Part shown: piece after piece, positions 43,961-52,432 of the stretch
Layout: each line of letters begins with the position of its first letter
How positions within the stretch are numbered: position 1 is the first letter of the stretch
NCBI GenBank assembly: GCA_036924855.1
Contig: JBAGRP010000001.1
Span: 2,418,001 to 2,482,000, forward strand
Reading direction: 5' to 3'
From: Nitrobacteraceae bacterium AZCC 2146
GTDB lineage: Bacteria; Pseudomonadota; Alphaproteobacteria; Rhizobiales; Xanthobacteraceae
Length of the DNA: 64,000 nucleotides
Translations under genes and position numbers: made by a program
Notes under the pieces: generated by a model
Databases searched by the model: none
What the model saw: only the letters and a program-made list of their open reading frames with translations
Told to the model about the DNA's origin: nothing

Positions 43961-45071
43961 CGAGTAAAATCCTCACAATACGTTCACTTGCTCGTCCATC
44001 TCCGAACGGATTGTGCGCCCGCGACATCGTCGCATAGTGCTCATCGTCATCGAGAAGGCGTACGGTCTCCTCAACAATTCTCTTGGAGTTTGCTCCAACG
44101 AGGAGAGCCGTTCCGGCGTCCACGCCCTCCGGACGCTCTGTCGTATCGCGCATGACGAGCACCGGCTTGCCGAGGGTCGGCGCCTCCTCCTGTACGCCGC
44201 CCGAATCTGTCAGGACAAGATAGGCGAGAGAAAGCAGGCCAACGAAGTCGGTGTATTCCTGAGGTTTGATCAGCTCGACGCGCGGATGATTTGACAGCCG
44301 ACTTGCCAGAATATCATGCACGTTTGGATTGGGATGAATGGGGAGAATGATTACAACGTCTTCGCGGCTGAGGATTTCCAACAGCGCATCGACTATGTTG
44401 ATAATCCCATCACCGAAATTCTCGCGGCGATGGCACGTCACCAATATGATGCGACGGTTTCCGTGGATTCTACGTATGCTATCCCAGCGCGAAGCAAGCC
44501 GTGGATCCGAATCGACAATGGCTTTCGTGGCAAGCAGCGCGTCGACCACGGTGTTTCCAGTGACGTGGATACGTTCTCTCGAAATATTTTCGGATTGAAG
44601 TGCCTTTGCTGCCCTATCGGTCGGAGCGAAATGCTGATCGGCGATAGTTCCAACAATTTTTCGATTTACCTCTTCCGGCCAGGGAGAGTGCACGTCGCCG
44701 CTCCTCAACCCCGCCTCGACATGCGACACCGGAATCCGCCGATAGTACGAGGCAAGAGCTCCCATCATTGCAGTGCTCGTATCCCCCTGCACAATGACCC
44801 TGCTTGGGCGAAGACGATCAAGAGCTGCGCCGATATTTTCCAATAGTCGTGCACTCAACTGATCGAGGGTTTGATTCTCCGTCATGATATTGAGATCGAT
44901 GTCGGGAACGATATTGGTCAACTTGAGAACCTGGTCCAGCAGATGCCGGTGTTGGGCGGTGGCGCAAACAGTGACGGCCGAGCCATTTTCGGCCTTCAAT
45001 CGATTGATGATTGGAAAGAGTTTGATCGCCTCCGGGCGTGTCCCTAAAAGAACCAAGAAATGCTTTCCCAC
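43953..45071 (-). CDS. wecB: UDP-N-acetylglucosamine 2-epimerase, non-hydrolysing (WecB)
   Basis: A 372-residue GT-B-fold epimerase converting UDP-GlcNAc to UDP-ManNAc. Motifs: LVLLGTRPEAIKLFPIINRL at the N-terminus, GDTSTAMMGALASYYRRIPV, HVEAGLRSGD, then TDSGGVQEEAPTLGKPVLV with MRDTTERPEGVDAG, all standard. Start GTG 45071 lies 3 nt after the wecG-like stop and has AAGGGG upstream, so it is probably translated as part of the wecG-wecB-wecC operon. A WbpI-type role on UDP-GlcNAc3NAcA is the alternative; the WecC neighbour favours WecB. Confidence 0.92.
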   Translation of the reverse strand: MGKHFLVLLGTRPEAIKLFPIINRLKAENGSAVTVCATAQHRHLLDQVLKLTNIVPDIDLNIMTENQTLDQLSARLLENIGAALDRLRPSRVIVQGDTSTAMMGALASYYRRIPVSHVEAGLRSGDVHSPWPEEVNRKIVGTIADQHFAPTDRAAKALQSENISRERIHVTGNTVVDALLATKAIVDSDPRLASRWDSIRRIHGNRRIILVTCHRRENFGDGIINIVDALLEILSREDVVIILPIHPNPNVHDILASRLSNHPRVELIKPQEYTDFVGLLSLAYLVLTDSGGVQEEAPTLGKPVLVMRDTTERPEGVDAGTALLVGANSKRIVEETVRLLDDDEHYATMSRAHNPFGDGRASERIVRILLDA

Positions 45072-45074
45072 GCT

Positions 45075-45869
45075 CTAGCCCCTTGATCCTGTTGGATCGG
45101 TCGGCACTGCGCCGCCAACTTTTGAGCTCGAATGCAGCACATGGTGCATGACCTCCTGCGCCAATATCCCAGCAAAGAGCGTGTTGGTTTTTGTGTAACG
45201 CCACCACATCCGCCCAGGCTCCTGGTAAATGCGGTAAAGCCATTCGAGGCCGAGCGACTGCATTGAGGTCGGGGCCCGACGAACCTGGCCGGCCAGAATG
45301 TCGAAGGAGCCGCCAACACCCATGATGAACGGAACATTCAAGCTGTCGCGATGGGCCGCCAGGAACCGCTCTTTCCGTGGGGTGGGCATCCCGATGAACA
45401 GGCAATCAGCCCCGCAGCGCCTGATGTGGTCGACGACGTCCTGCTCTTGCTCTTTGGTAAAATAGCCATCTCTGATTCCGGCGAAGCTGATCGATGGATG
45501 CATTTTCAGGGTTTGCGCCGCCGCCTGCTGCAGGGTGGCGTGCGTCGCGCCAAGAAAATACGGCCTGAGCCCCTCTTCCGCGCACACCGCCAGGAGCTGT
45601 TGAAGCAGATCGACGCCAGTTACGCGTTCCTTCACCGGAAGGCCGAGAAGTCGCGCGCCCCAGACAACGCCCATCCCGTCAACCGTCACCAAATCGCTGC
45701 CAATAACGTCTGCCGCCAAGACGGGATCCCGGCGCATATTGACGAGCTTCGCGACGTTGAGGGCGACATGTTGCAGTCTTCGCCGGTCGCACATCGCGTC
45801 ACGGGCCAATTTGACCGTTTCGGTCATCGTTAAAATATCGATGGGGCAACCCAGAAAAATCTGACGCAT
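45075..45869 (-). CDS. WecG/TagA/CpsF-family glycosyltransferase
   Basis: A 264-residue glycosyltransferase of the WecG/TagA/CpsF family. The family core is visible: NVAKLVNMRRDPVLAADVI, VTVDGMGVVWGARLLGLPVK, YFLGATHATLQQAA, and DCLFIGMPTPRKERFLAAHR with VGGSFDILAGQVRRAP. In the enterobacterial pathway WecG transfers ManNAcA from UDP-ManNAcA, the product expected from the adjacent WecB-WecC genes, so donor and enzyme fit. ATG 45869 is preferred, with GGGGGGAGAG directly upstream. It is the first gene of the operon and the motif at 45965-45979 lies before it. Confidence 0.9.
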   Translation of the reverse strand: MRQIFLGCPIDILTMTETVKLARDAMCDRRRLQHVALNVAKLVNMRRDPVLAADVIGSDLVTVDGMGVVWGARLLGLPVKERVTGVDLLQQLLAVCAEEGLRPYFLGATHATLQQAAAQTLKMHPSISFAGIRDGYFTKEQEQDVVDHIRRCGADCLFIGMPTPRKERFLAAHRDSLNVPFIMGVGGSFDILAGQVRRAPTSMQSLGLEWLYRIYQEPGRMWWRYTKTNTLFAGILAQEVMHHVLHSSSKVGGAVPTDPTGSRG

Positions 45870-45964
45870 TCTCTCCCCCCACAAATGTATGGTTAGAATG
45901 AATTCTTCGCGATCGGCGTCGGACGAATCTTTTTATGGCAGGCCTTCTGGTCTCATTATTTAAT

Positions 45965-45979
45965 TGCCATATTATGCCA
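45965..45979 (-). promoter_or_regulatory. Direct-repeat motif TGGCATAATATGGCA upstream of wecG-like gene
   Basis: Second copy of the 15-bp direct repeat seen at 11111-11125, read on the minus strand and about 95 bases from the start codon at 45869. It lies at the left of an AT-rich island (about 45955-46020). Two TGGCA half-sites one helical turn apart suggest a regulator-binding site. Confidence 0.4.
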
Positions 45980-46146
45980 TTTATTATTTAATAACAACAC
46001 ATTTAATTTTTAAAATTAACTGAGGCACCTAACGCCGAAATCGTTATGGTTACTAGGGGCGTCATTGGCGCGCGAGAGCCAACAACGGGCCTGCAGTGAT
46101 GCCTAGGCAAGAACCGGTCGAAGACCGTCTTTTGAATGGGAGTCCA

Positions 46147-47064
46147 ATGGAAATCATCAATCCGAAAATTTCCGTTATTATTCCTCATTTAAATCAGGCC
46201 GGCGGGCTTGAAGAATGCCTCAGGTGTCTCGATGCGCAGAGCCTGGACCCAGCGCGCTATGAGGTTATCGTGGTCGATAATGGCTCGGCTTCGTCACCCG
46301 AGGCGATCGTCACCCGCCACCGCCGTACGCGTCTGGTGCACGAATGGCAGCCCGGCCCCGGTCCAGCCCGCAATGCCGGAATTAAAGCCGCAATCGGCGA
46401 CGTCTTCGCTTTTATTGATGCGGATTGTCGGGCTGACCCCGAGTGGTTGCGAAGCGCCCTTGCGACCCTATGTGCCTCACCCGAGAGAACGATCCTTGGT
46501 GGCGATGTCCGAATTTGGCGTAGCGATCAAACTGAATTCACGGCGATAGAGGCGTATGAAGGTGTTTTCGCGTATCGCTTCAAACTATATATCGAGCAAC
46601 AAGGCTTCGCTGGCACTGGAAACCTCGTGGTGCGCCGCGCCGACTTTGAAAAGATCGGACAATTTGCAGGGATCCAGTTTGCCGAAGACATGGAATGGGG
46701 ACAGCGAGCCAGGCAAGCAGGGTTTCAGTTTCGCTTCGTTCCGGAAATGATTGTCTTTCATCCGGCCCGCTGCTCGCTGCACGAACTGTACGCAAAATGG
46801 GATCGTCAAATACAGCACTACCTCCACATGGCCCGCGGCCGGCCGGCCTGGAAGACCAAATGGATTCTGCGCGCGCTGGCGATACTGGTTTCGCCCATTG
46901 TGGATTCGGTAAGAGTGATTGCCAGCGATCGCATCCAAGGACCATCAGCGCGCCTCAAAGCGATATTGGTGCTCTTTGCCATCCGCACCCATCGGGCACG
47001 CAAGATGTTAAACTCGCTAGGCGCAAACAAGCCGGTCGTATGGAATCGCGATAAAGGGATCTAA
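46147..47064 (+). CDS. Glycosyltransferase family 2
   Basis: A 305-residue GT2 enzyme: ISVIIPHLNQAGGLEECLRC at the N-terminus, PGPGPARNAGIKAAIGDVFA and the DxD in FIDADCRADPEWLRSA, then a later EDMEWGQRARQAGFQFRFVP acidic motif. The C-terminal third is basic and may lie at the membrane. ATG 46147 has GGGAG at 4-5 nt; the open frame to 46096 is less likely. It is divergent from the wecG operon, separated by an AT-rich island, and convergent with the frameshifted gene. Confidence 0.9.
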   Translation: MEIINPKISVIIPHLNQAGGLEECLRCLDAQSLDPARYEVIVVDNGSASSPEAIVTRHRRTRLVHEWQPGPGPARNAGIKAAIGDVFAFIDADCRADPEWLRSALATLCASPERTILGGDVRIWRSDQTEFTAIEAYEGVFAYRFKLYIEQQGFAGTGNLVVRRADFEKIGQFAGIQFAEDMEWGQRARQAGFQFRFVPEMIVFHPARCSLHELYAKWDRQIQHYLHMARGRPAWKTKWILRALAILVSPIVDSVRVIASDRIQGPSARLKAILVLFAIRTHRARKMLNSLGANKPVVWNRDKGI

Positions 47065-47173
47065 AGAATATCCGCAGCCTCTAACTGGCGTTGCCAGATG
47101 ATTGAGCTCAAAAGAGGTTAGCGCATTCATGATTGGAACGCAGCGGGCGAACACTCCAGACGGCATCCACGCG

Positions 47174-48404
47174 TTAAGCAGACAGACCAGCGAGTTGCAA
47201 ATTTGGCTGACCGCTAAATCTCTTACTTTTTTGGGCTTCAATGAAAATCTGGTTGTGGGTCAGTTGGAGGAGGTCCGTTCGTCTGCCGAACGACCAAAGG
47301 ATCCATCCGAGCTCGTAACTTCGACACTCCAAACGGAGACCTACGTGGGCGGGATCTACCAGGATAGCAGGTTGTCGCAGATATGCGTTTCGCACAGCCC
47401 GCAGCATGCGTAACTTGTTCGTTCGCAATTCGGCCTTTCGGATTTGCGAGCGAACGCTTAGGTGCAACTCAGGTATGAGCATCGATCTGGCCAACTGATT
47501 GTTGCCCAACACCCAATTGAAACCCTTGACGAGCGCCTCTCGCGCTTCAAGCACACCGTGACGTTCAGCGCATTCAAGGAAGGCGGGAGCCATTCCGTAT
47601 TGATGGACCGAATAGACTTCGTAAAAATCAAGCACCTGGCCTTTTTCCGCGTCAAAGAACCAGGGCCACTCACCGCAAGGCCCTTGTAGTGCAATCAGCT
47701 TCCGGGCACACGCGTTTGCCATTTCAACGGCTGCTGTATTTCCAATCAGTTCGCCATAGTGATAGCAAGAGATCGTCAGGTAAGTCTGGGTCGCAAACGA
47801 CGCAAATCGTCGCCGAAAGCCAAACGGGGCATCAAAGAACAGCCCAGACTGGCTGTGGTAGCGTTGAGTCAGGAATTGAAACAACGAATTCGCAGAACCA
47901 AGCCAATCCGATCGACCCGCTCTGGCCTGAGCCAAAATTCCCGTAAGCAACATCCCGAGATCTTGCGCTCGAAAGGCCGCCCAGTTTCTTCTCCGCCAGT
48001 AGCCTATTCAGGTGGCGCACCACATCTGGCGGCACTTGGAGATTCAACTCGGCCGCCGTCCATAGCGCCATCCCGAACGCATAGTTGGAGACTGGAAGCC
48101 TCGTAAGTTGGGAGACATTCCGCTCAAATATCTCGGAGGTATTGATATTCACTGGGATCGCGTTCAGGCGCGACATGCCGAGAAGAACATTGAGCGTGTA
48201 AAACACGTCGCTGTGCGGCAACGACTCGTTTGGATAATCGCGGCCATCCAGATGGTAGATGTGCGACCAACGACCATGCTCCGGAAGCCAGCATTTTTGA
48301 AGGCCTGCCAAGGCGTAGTTCACCAACGGTGAATTCCGCCACAACTGGCTCTTGCGGAGCTGCATTGAAGCCCTCACAACGTCATTATCCGAACTCATGT
48401 TCAT
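47174..48404 (-). pseudogene. Frameshifted polysaccharide-associated protein (alpha/alpha-toroid-like, VpsJ-like), broken near 47940
   Basis: Two overlapping leftward frames together make one protein. The 5' part (48404 to about 47950) reads VNYALAGLQKCWLPEHGRWS and KLGGLSSARS before losing sense; the 3' part, one frame over, resumes as FRAQDLGMLLTGILAQARAG and runs to 47174 with a conserved-looking GEWPWFFDAEKGQVLDFYEV. The join falls around 47940-47960, near a GGGCGGCC run, so a single-base indel or a sequencing error is likely. The family resembles helical (alpha/alpha) polysaccharide-biosynthesis proteins; the role is not established. It is the last gene of the second type I operon. Confidence 0.6.
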
Positions 48405-48437
48405 CAGGTTTCCCTGGGCCGACCACTGATATGTTGA

Positions 48438-49865
48438 CTACGGTTCTCGAATACTCTCATCCAGGCCACGAAGCAGCGGATAGAGGAAGTACGAGATCAC
48501 GCTCCGGTACCCGACCTTCACCTCGGCCGTAACCGCCATCCCGGGAATCATCTGAAATTGCGCGGCTTTGGAACGCAATCGCGTCTCGTCCAGATCCACC
48601 AGAACCCGGTAATACGGAGATGCCGCACGAGACAAACCAGCACTTTTCGGATCCGGCACAAAGGAATCTTGGCTAACGACGCGAACCTTTCCCGACCCAG
48701 TCCCATATTTCTGAAATGGAAAGGCTTCAAATTTGAGCCGCACCGACTGACCGGTCGCGATCTGCCCAATATCCTTGCCGTCGACGTTGACTTCAGCTTG
48801 CAATGGCGCATCGCGCGGAACGAGCACAAAGATTGTCTCGGCCTCGCGTACGACCGAACCGACCGTCCGGTTTGCCACCTCCAGCACTACCGCATCGACC
48901 GGCGCTGTCAGCACGATCAGTTGCCTTCTGAGCTCTGCCTTCTTGAGATCTTCCGCGGCGCTGCTACGCTTGGCACGTGTGTCCACAAGATCCTGATAGG
49001 CCGTGCGACGAAAGTCCTCGATGAAGGCCTGTTGCTCGGCCAAAACTTTTTCGATACGATGCGAATAGTCCGCTTGGCTTCCACGAATGCGCGACAGATT
49101 GTTTTCCACGTCAAGGCGCGCGTCGCGAGACAGCAGGAAATTTAGTCGCGATCCAACCTCCTTGTCCATCAGGACTCCGCGCATGACCTCGATTGAGCGC
49201 ATGTTTTCGAGCCGCTGAACCAGCAAAACATCCTCGTCCTGGCTGCTCTTCAGATTTGCCCGCGCGCTCGCGATCTGCGCGTCGTAGTTGCGTAGTTGCG
49301 TATCGTAAAATGCCTTACGTTGAAGGAACAGTTTGCCTTGCAAGACATCATCCGGGTTCGCTGAATCTGTCGCGACGTATTCCTGACCGCCAAGTTCTGC
49401 ATTAAGACGATTAACCGCAGCATCCAGTGCGGCAACGCGCGTCCGCAACTGATCGGCATCGGCCTGCGAGAAGGTAGGATCGAGCGCCGCCAGCGCCTGG
49501 CCACGGCCGACGACGTCCCCAGCTTTGACATGGATATCGCGGATGACCGAAGTCTCGAGTGGCTGAACAACCAGATTTGGGCGATCCGTAATCAGCCTCC
49601 CTTGCGCCGTCACAATCATATCCACGTGCGAAAGCGATGCCCAAGTGATTCCTGCAAGAATCATCGCTACAACGCAATAAAGCGTGAGGCGGGCAACGCG
49701 CGGCGGCTTACGCTCACCGATCTCGATAGCGTCGGACTGGAATTCCGCAACCGCCGCCGTTCTTAGCGGCAGACCGGATCTGAATAGACGCCGCCGTCGT
49801 CGAGCAGTCGTCGGAGGTCGCTTTCCGATCGATGCGTCAGCCGCTGGTTTTTCCGTGCTGGTCAT
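48438..49865 (-). CDS. HlyD-family type I secretion adaptor, second system
   Basis: A 475-residue membrane-fusion protein with a cytoplasmic Arg-rich N-terminus, one transmembrane helix (LTLYCVVAMILAGITWASLS near residue 75), a long coiled-coil hairpin and the lipoyl/barrel elements KAGDVVGRGQALAALDPTFS and LTAPVDAVVLEVANRTVGSV. ATG 49865 overlaps the ABC gene's stop as ATGA. The partner exporter has a C39-like domain, unlike the PrsD-type system at 21.5-24.8 kb, so this is a second, independent export machine. The outer-membrane component is not in the window. Confidence 0.9.
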   Translation of the reverse strand: MTSTEKPAADASIGKRPPTTARRRRRLFRSGLPLRTAAVAEFQSDAIEIGERKPPRVARLTLYCVVAMILAGITWASLSHVDMIVTAQGRLITDRPNLVVQPLETSVIRDIHVKAGDVVGRGQALAALDPTFSQADADQLRTRVAALDAAVNRLNAELGGQEYVATDSANPDDVLQGKLFLQRKAFYDTQLRNYDAQIASARANLKSSQDEDVLLVQRLENMRSIEVMRGVLMDKEVGSRLNFLLSRDARLDVENNLSRIRGSQADYSHRIEKVLAEQQAFIEDFRRTAYQDLVDTRAKRSSAAEDLKKAELRRQLIVLTAPVDAVVLEVANRTVGSVVREAETIFVLVPRDAPLQAEVNVDGKDIGQIATGQSVRLKFEAFPFQKYGTGSGKVRVVSQDSFVPDPKSAGLSRAASPYYRVLVDLDETRLRSKAAQFQMIPGMAVTAEVKVGYRSVISYFLYPLLRGLDESIREP

Positions 49866-52153
49866 GCGATCTGCTTTGTCTGATGATTCCAGAGCTGCCG
49901 ATACGTCGTGCACTGCGCTAGAAGTTGATCGTGTCTTCCCATATCGACGATCCGGCCGCGGTCAATAACAAGGATAGCATTGGCTTCCGCCAGCATGGAC
50001 AGACGATGCGAAACAATGATCACCGTACGGTCTTTTGCGATTCGCCGCAGATTTCGGCGAATAATCATCTCGCTCTCGGAGTCCAATGCGCTTGTCGCTT
50101 CATCGAGAATCAAAATACGTGGATCGACGATCAGCGCCCGTGCGATAGCGAGACGCTGCTTCTGGCCGCCGGAGAGATTTTCGGCATTTTCTTCGAGGAT
50201 GGTGTCAAAGCCGCGTGGCAGGCGCTCGATGAACTCGTCGGCTCCCGCGAGCTGGGCCGCATGGGCTACCTCGGCAAAGGTCGCGTCGCGCTTCACGCAT
50301 GCAATGTTCTCGCGAACAGTGCCGCGAAAGAGAAAATTATCCTGAAGTACAAGCCCAAGACTTTTGCGCAGGTGGACAAGATCAATCTCGCGGGAGTCAT
50401 ATCCGTCGATGCGCAACAGTCCCTGCTGTACAGGATAAAGACCCGAAATAAGCCGCGTAAGCGTCGTCTTTCCCGAGCCGCTCCTGCCAACGATGCCGAA
50501 CACTGTTCCTGCGGGGATAGTGAAGGAGACGTCATCCAGCGCCGGTGCACCTTCTACACCATATCGGAACGATACGTTCTCGAACTCTATCTGCCCCGTG
50601 AGATCCGGGCGGAGGCCCTCACGCTTACCTTCGCGCTCGGCCTTTTGATTCATAACTTCACCGAGCATTTTCACCGCAAGGGCAACTTCCTGATATTCAT
50701 GGACCATCGTCACCATCTGTACCAATGGCCCTGAAACCCTTCCCGCCAGCATATTGAAGGCGACGAGCGCTCCAACCGTCATTTCTCCGCTGAACACGTC
50801 AAGCGCGCCGATTCCTATAATCCCGAGAGTCATTAGCTTCTCGAGAAGTCCGGTCACGGATTGTGCCGCCGCCGATATTTTTTCTACGCTGAAACGCATG
50901 GACGCCGACTGTGCGCAGCGATCATCCCAAGCCCTGCCCTGCAACGGCTCTATCGCCAGGGATTTGACCGTCCGCATTCCGTGCACCGTTTCTACAAGCA
51001 GAGCCTGGCGCTCGCCCTCAGCCTGATAAAGACTATAAAGCCGGCGTCGGAACGGCCCCATCAGCAGGACAACAACGATCCCGCTGATTCCCGTAAAGGC
51101 GAGCACCAGACAAGTGAGCTTGACGCTGTAGAGCATGAGGATGGGAACGAAAACCAGAAGCGACAATGCATCGAGCATCGTCAGAAACAGGCGGCCGGTC
51201 AGGAATTCGCGAATCCGGGCGGCCTGCTGCATGTGCTTCACCAGAACGCCTGCTGAAATGTGCTCGAAGAAGGTAATTGGTAGGCCAAGCAGGTGGCCGA
51301 AGGTCTTCGTTGCGACCCGAATATCAATCTTGTTGGTTGCATAGAGGAGAAGATAGCGCCGCAGGAAATTAAATATCGAATCGAACGCTAAGGCGACGAC
51401 GGCACCGGCGGACAAAACATAAAGAGTCGTGAAGCTCTCGTGTATGAGGACCTTATCAATCACAAGCTGAAAGAAAATCGGTAGAATGAGGCCGAGAGCG
51501 TAAAGCAAAATGGCGGCTACGGCGACATCAACGAACAGCCTTCGCTCGCGAATTAGCTCTGGAATGAACCAGTGAACCCCGAACGATCGCGGCGTCTCGG
51601 AAAGACGATGATTTCGTTTAACAAGCAAAACATCGCCACGCCAATTTGTGCAGAAGCTCTGTCTGGCAACGAGCAGCGGTTCCATTCTTTCGGCAAGCGG
51701 ATCTAAAACAGTAACGGCCTCATCGCCGGATGAATCTTTTTTGACGCCGATTACAATAATCCAATTACCGTTTGCGAGTTTGGCCAGCGCAGGGTATGCC
51801 TCACCGAGGTCGGCCAACGCATCCCATTCCATCCGCGTTGCTCGCACGCGCAGTCCCGCCTCCTTTGCCATTCGTAGCAATAGCACCTGTGGGATCGGGC
51901 CGCCGCCGATGGCATAAGTATGGCGTAAACGGTCAACTGACAGATCAATCCCGTGATGACCCGCAATCTTTACCAGGCACTCAAGGGCTGTCTGAGATTC
52001 CAGACATGGAGAGGATTCCATGTATGGAGGATCTAACGGACCTACGGTCGGGGTATGCGCGGAGACGCGGCCGCGTTCCACGTCAACTGAAGTTTGTTGA
52101 GACATTTGGAGGCCGTTGACCATTTGACGCTGCTGAACCGATATGTTCGTCAA
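49862..52153 (-). CDS. Type I secretion ABC transporter with degenerate C39-like domain
   Basis: A 763-residue exporter. Residues about 50-165 form a C39-peptidase-like domain, but the catalytic Cys of the ECG motif is replaced (SQTALECLVKIAGHHG has Thr at that place), so it is probably a substrate-docking domain as in HlyB. Next come the ABC transmembrane region (AVAAILLYALGLILPIFFQL and more) and the ATPase: Walker A GRSGSGKTT, signature LSGGQKQRLAIARAL, Walker B ILILDEATSALDSES. The start is uncertain: TTG 52153 or ATG 52105, both overlapping the end of the 112-aa gene. Cargo is probably the giant protein encoded upstream. Confidence 0.9.
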   Translation of the reverse strand: MTNISVQQRQMVNGLQMSQQTSVDVERGRVSAHTPTVGPLDPPYMESSPCLESQTALECLVKIAGHHGIDLSVDRLRHTYAIGGGPIPQVLLLRMAKEAGLRVRATRMEWDALADLGEAYPALAKLANGNWIIVIGVKKDSSGDEAVTVLDPLAERMEPLLVARQSFCTNWRGDVLLVKRNHRLSETPRSFGVHWFIPELIRERRLFVDVAVAAILLYALGLILPIFFQLVIDKVLIHESFTTLYVLSAGAVVALAFDSIFNFLRRYLLLYATNKIDIRVATKTFGHLLGLPITFFEHISAGVLVKHMQQAARIREFLTGRLFLTMLDALSLLVFVPILMLYSVKLTCLVLAFTGISGIVVVLLMGPFRRRLYSLYQAEGERQALLVETVHGMRTVKSLAIEPLQGRAWDDRCAQSASMRFSVEKISAAAQSVTGLLEKLMTLGIIGIGALDVFSGEMTVGALVAFNMLAGRVSGPLVQMVTMVHEYQEVALAVKMLGEVMNQKAEREGKREGLRPDLTGQIEFENVSFRYGVEGAPALDDVSFTIPAGTVFGIVGRSGSGKTTLTRLISGLYPVQQGLLRIDGYDSREIDLVHLRKSLGLVLQDNFLFRGTVRENIACVKRDATFAEVAHAAQLAGADEFIERLPRGFDTILEENAENLSGGQKQRLAIARALIVDPRILILDEATSALDSESEMIIRRNLRRIAKDRTVIIVSHRLSMLAEANAILVIDRGRIVDMGRHDQLLAQCTTYRQLWNHQTKQIA

Positions 52154-52421
52154 TCGGCCTTGGGGGGGTCGATTCGCTCTTCGCCCTTGGCTGACTGCGC
52201 TTGATCACTCCCGCATCGACCAAGCCCTGGAGTGCATTCTGCATGACCTCGACAGAATTCGCGAATGCCTCGACCGAAAAAATAAGTCGTTGCCGAAATA
52301 CTTTCTTCGGAACGTTATTCGCATCGCGCTCGGTTGGCGACAAACTAACCAAATCAACACGCACGATCGTGCCGCTGACAGTGATTTCGTCGACTCCGTC
52401 CGTAAAAAGTTCATCGTGCAT
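52083..52421 (-). CDS. Conserved small protein, 112 aa, between giant protein and its exporter
   Basis: No named family. It begins MHDELFTDGVDEITVSGTIV and reads RVDLVSLSPTERDANNVPKK, then RQRLIFSVEAFANSVEVMQN, a compact alpha/beta-looking domain of about 75 residues with a polar, low-complexity tail. It starts 11 nt after the giant gene's stop, and its own 3' end overlaps the exporter gene, so the three are transcribed together. From memory, similar 'VDLVSLSPTERD' proteins recur beside alphaproteobacterial type I loci. A secretion chaperone or cytoplasmic accessory is possible; there is no direct evidence. Confidence 0.7.
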   Translation of the reverse strand: MHDELFTDGVDEITVSGTIVRVDLVSLSPTERDANNVPKKVFRQRLIFSVEAFANSVEVMQNALQGLVDAGVIKRSQPRAKSESTPPRPIDEHIGSAASNGQRPPNVSTNFS

Positions 52422-52432
52422 TGTCTGGACTC

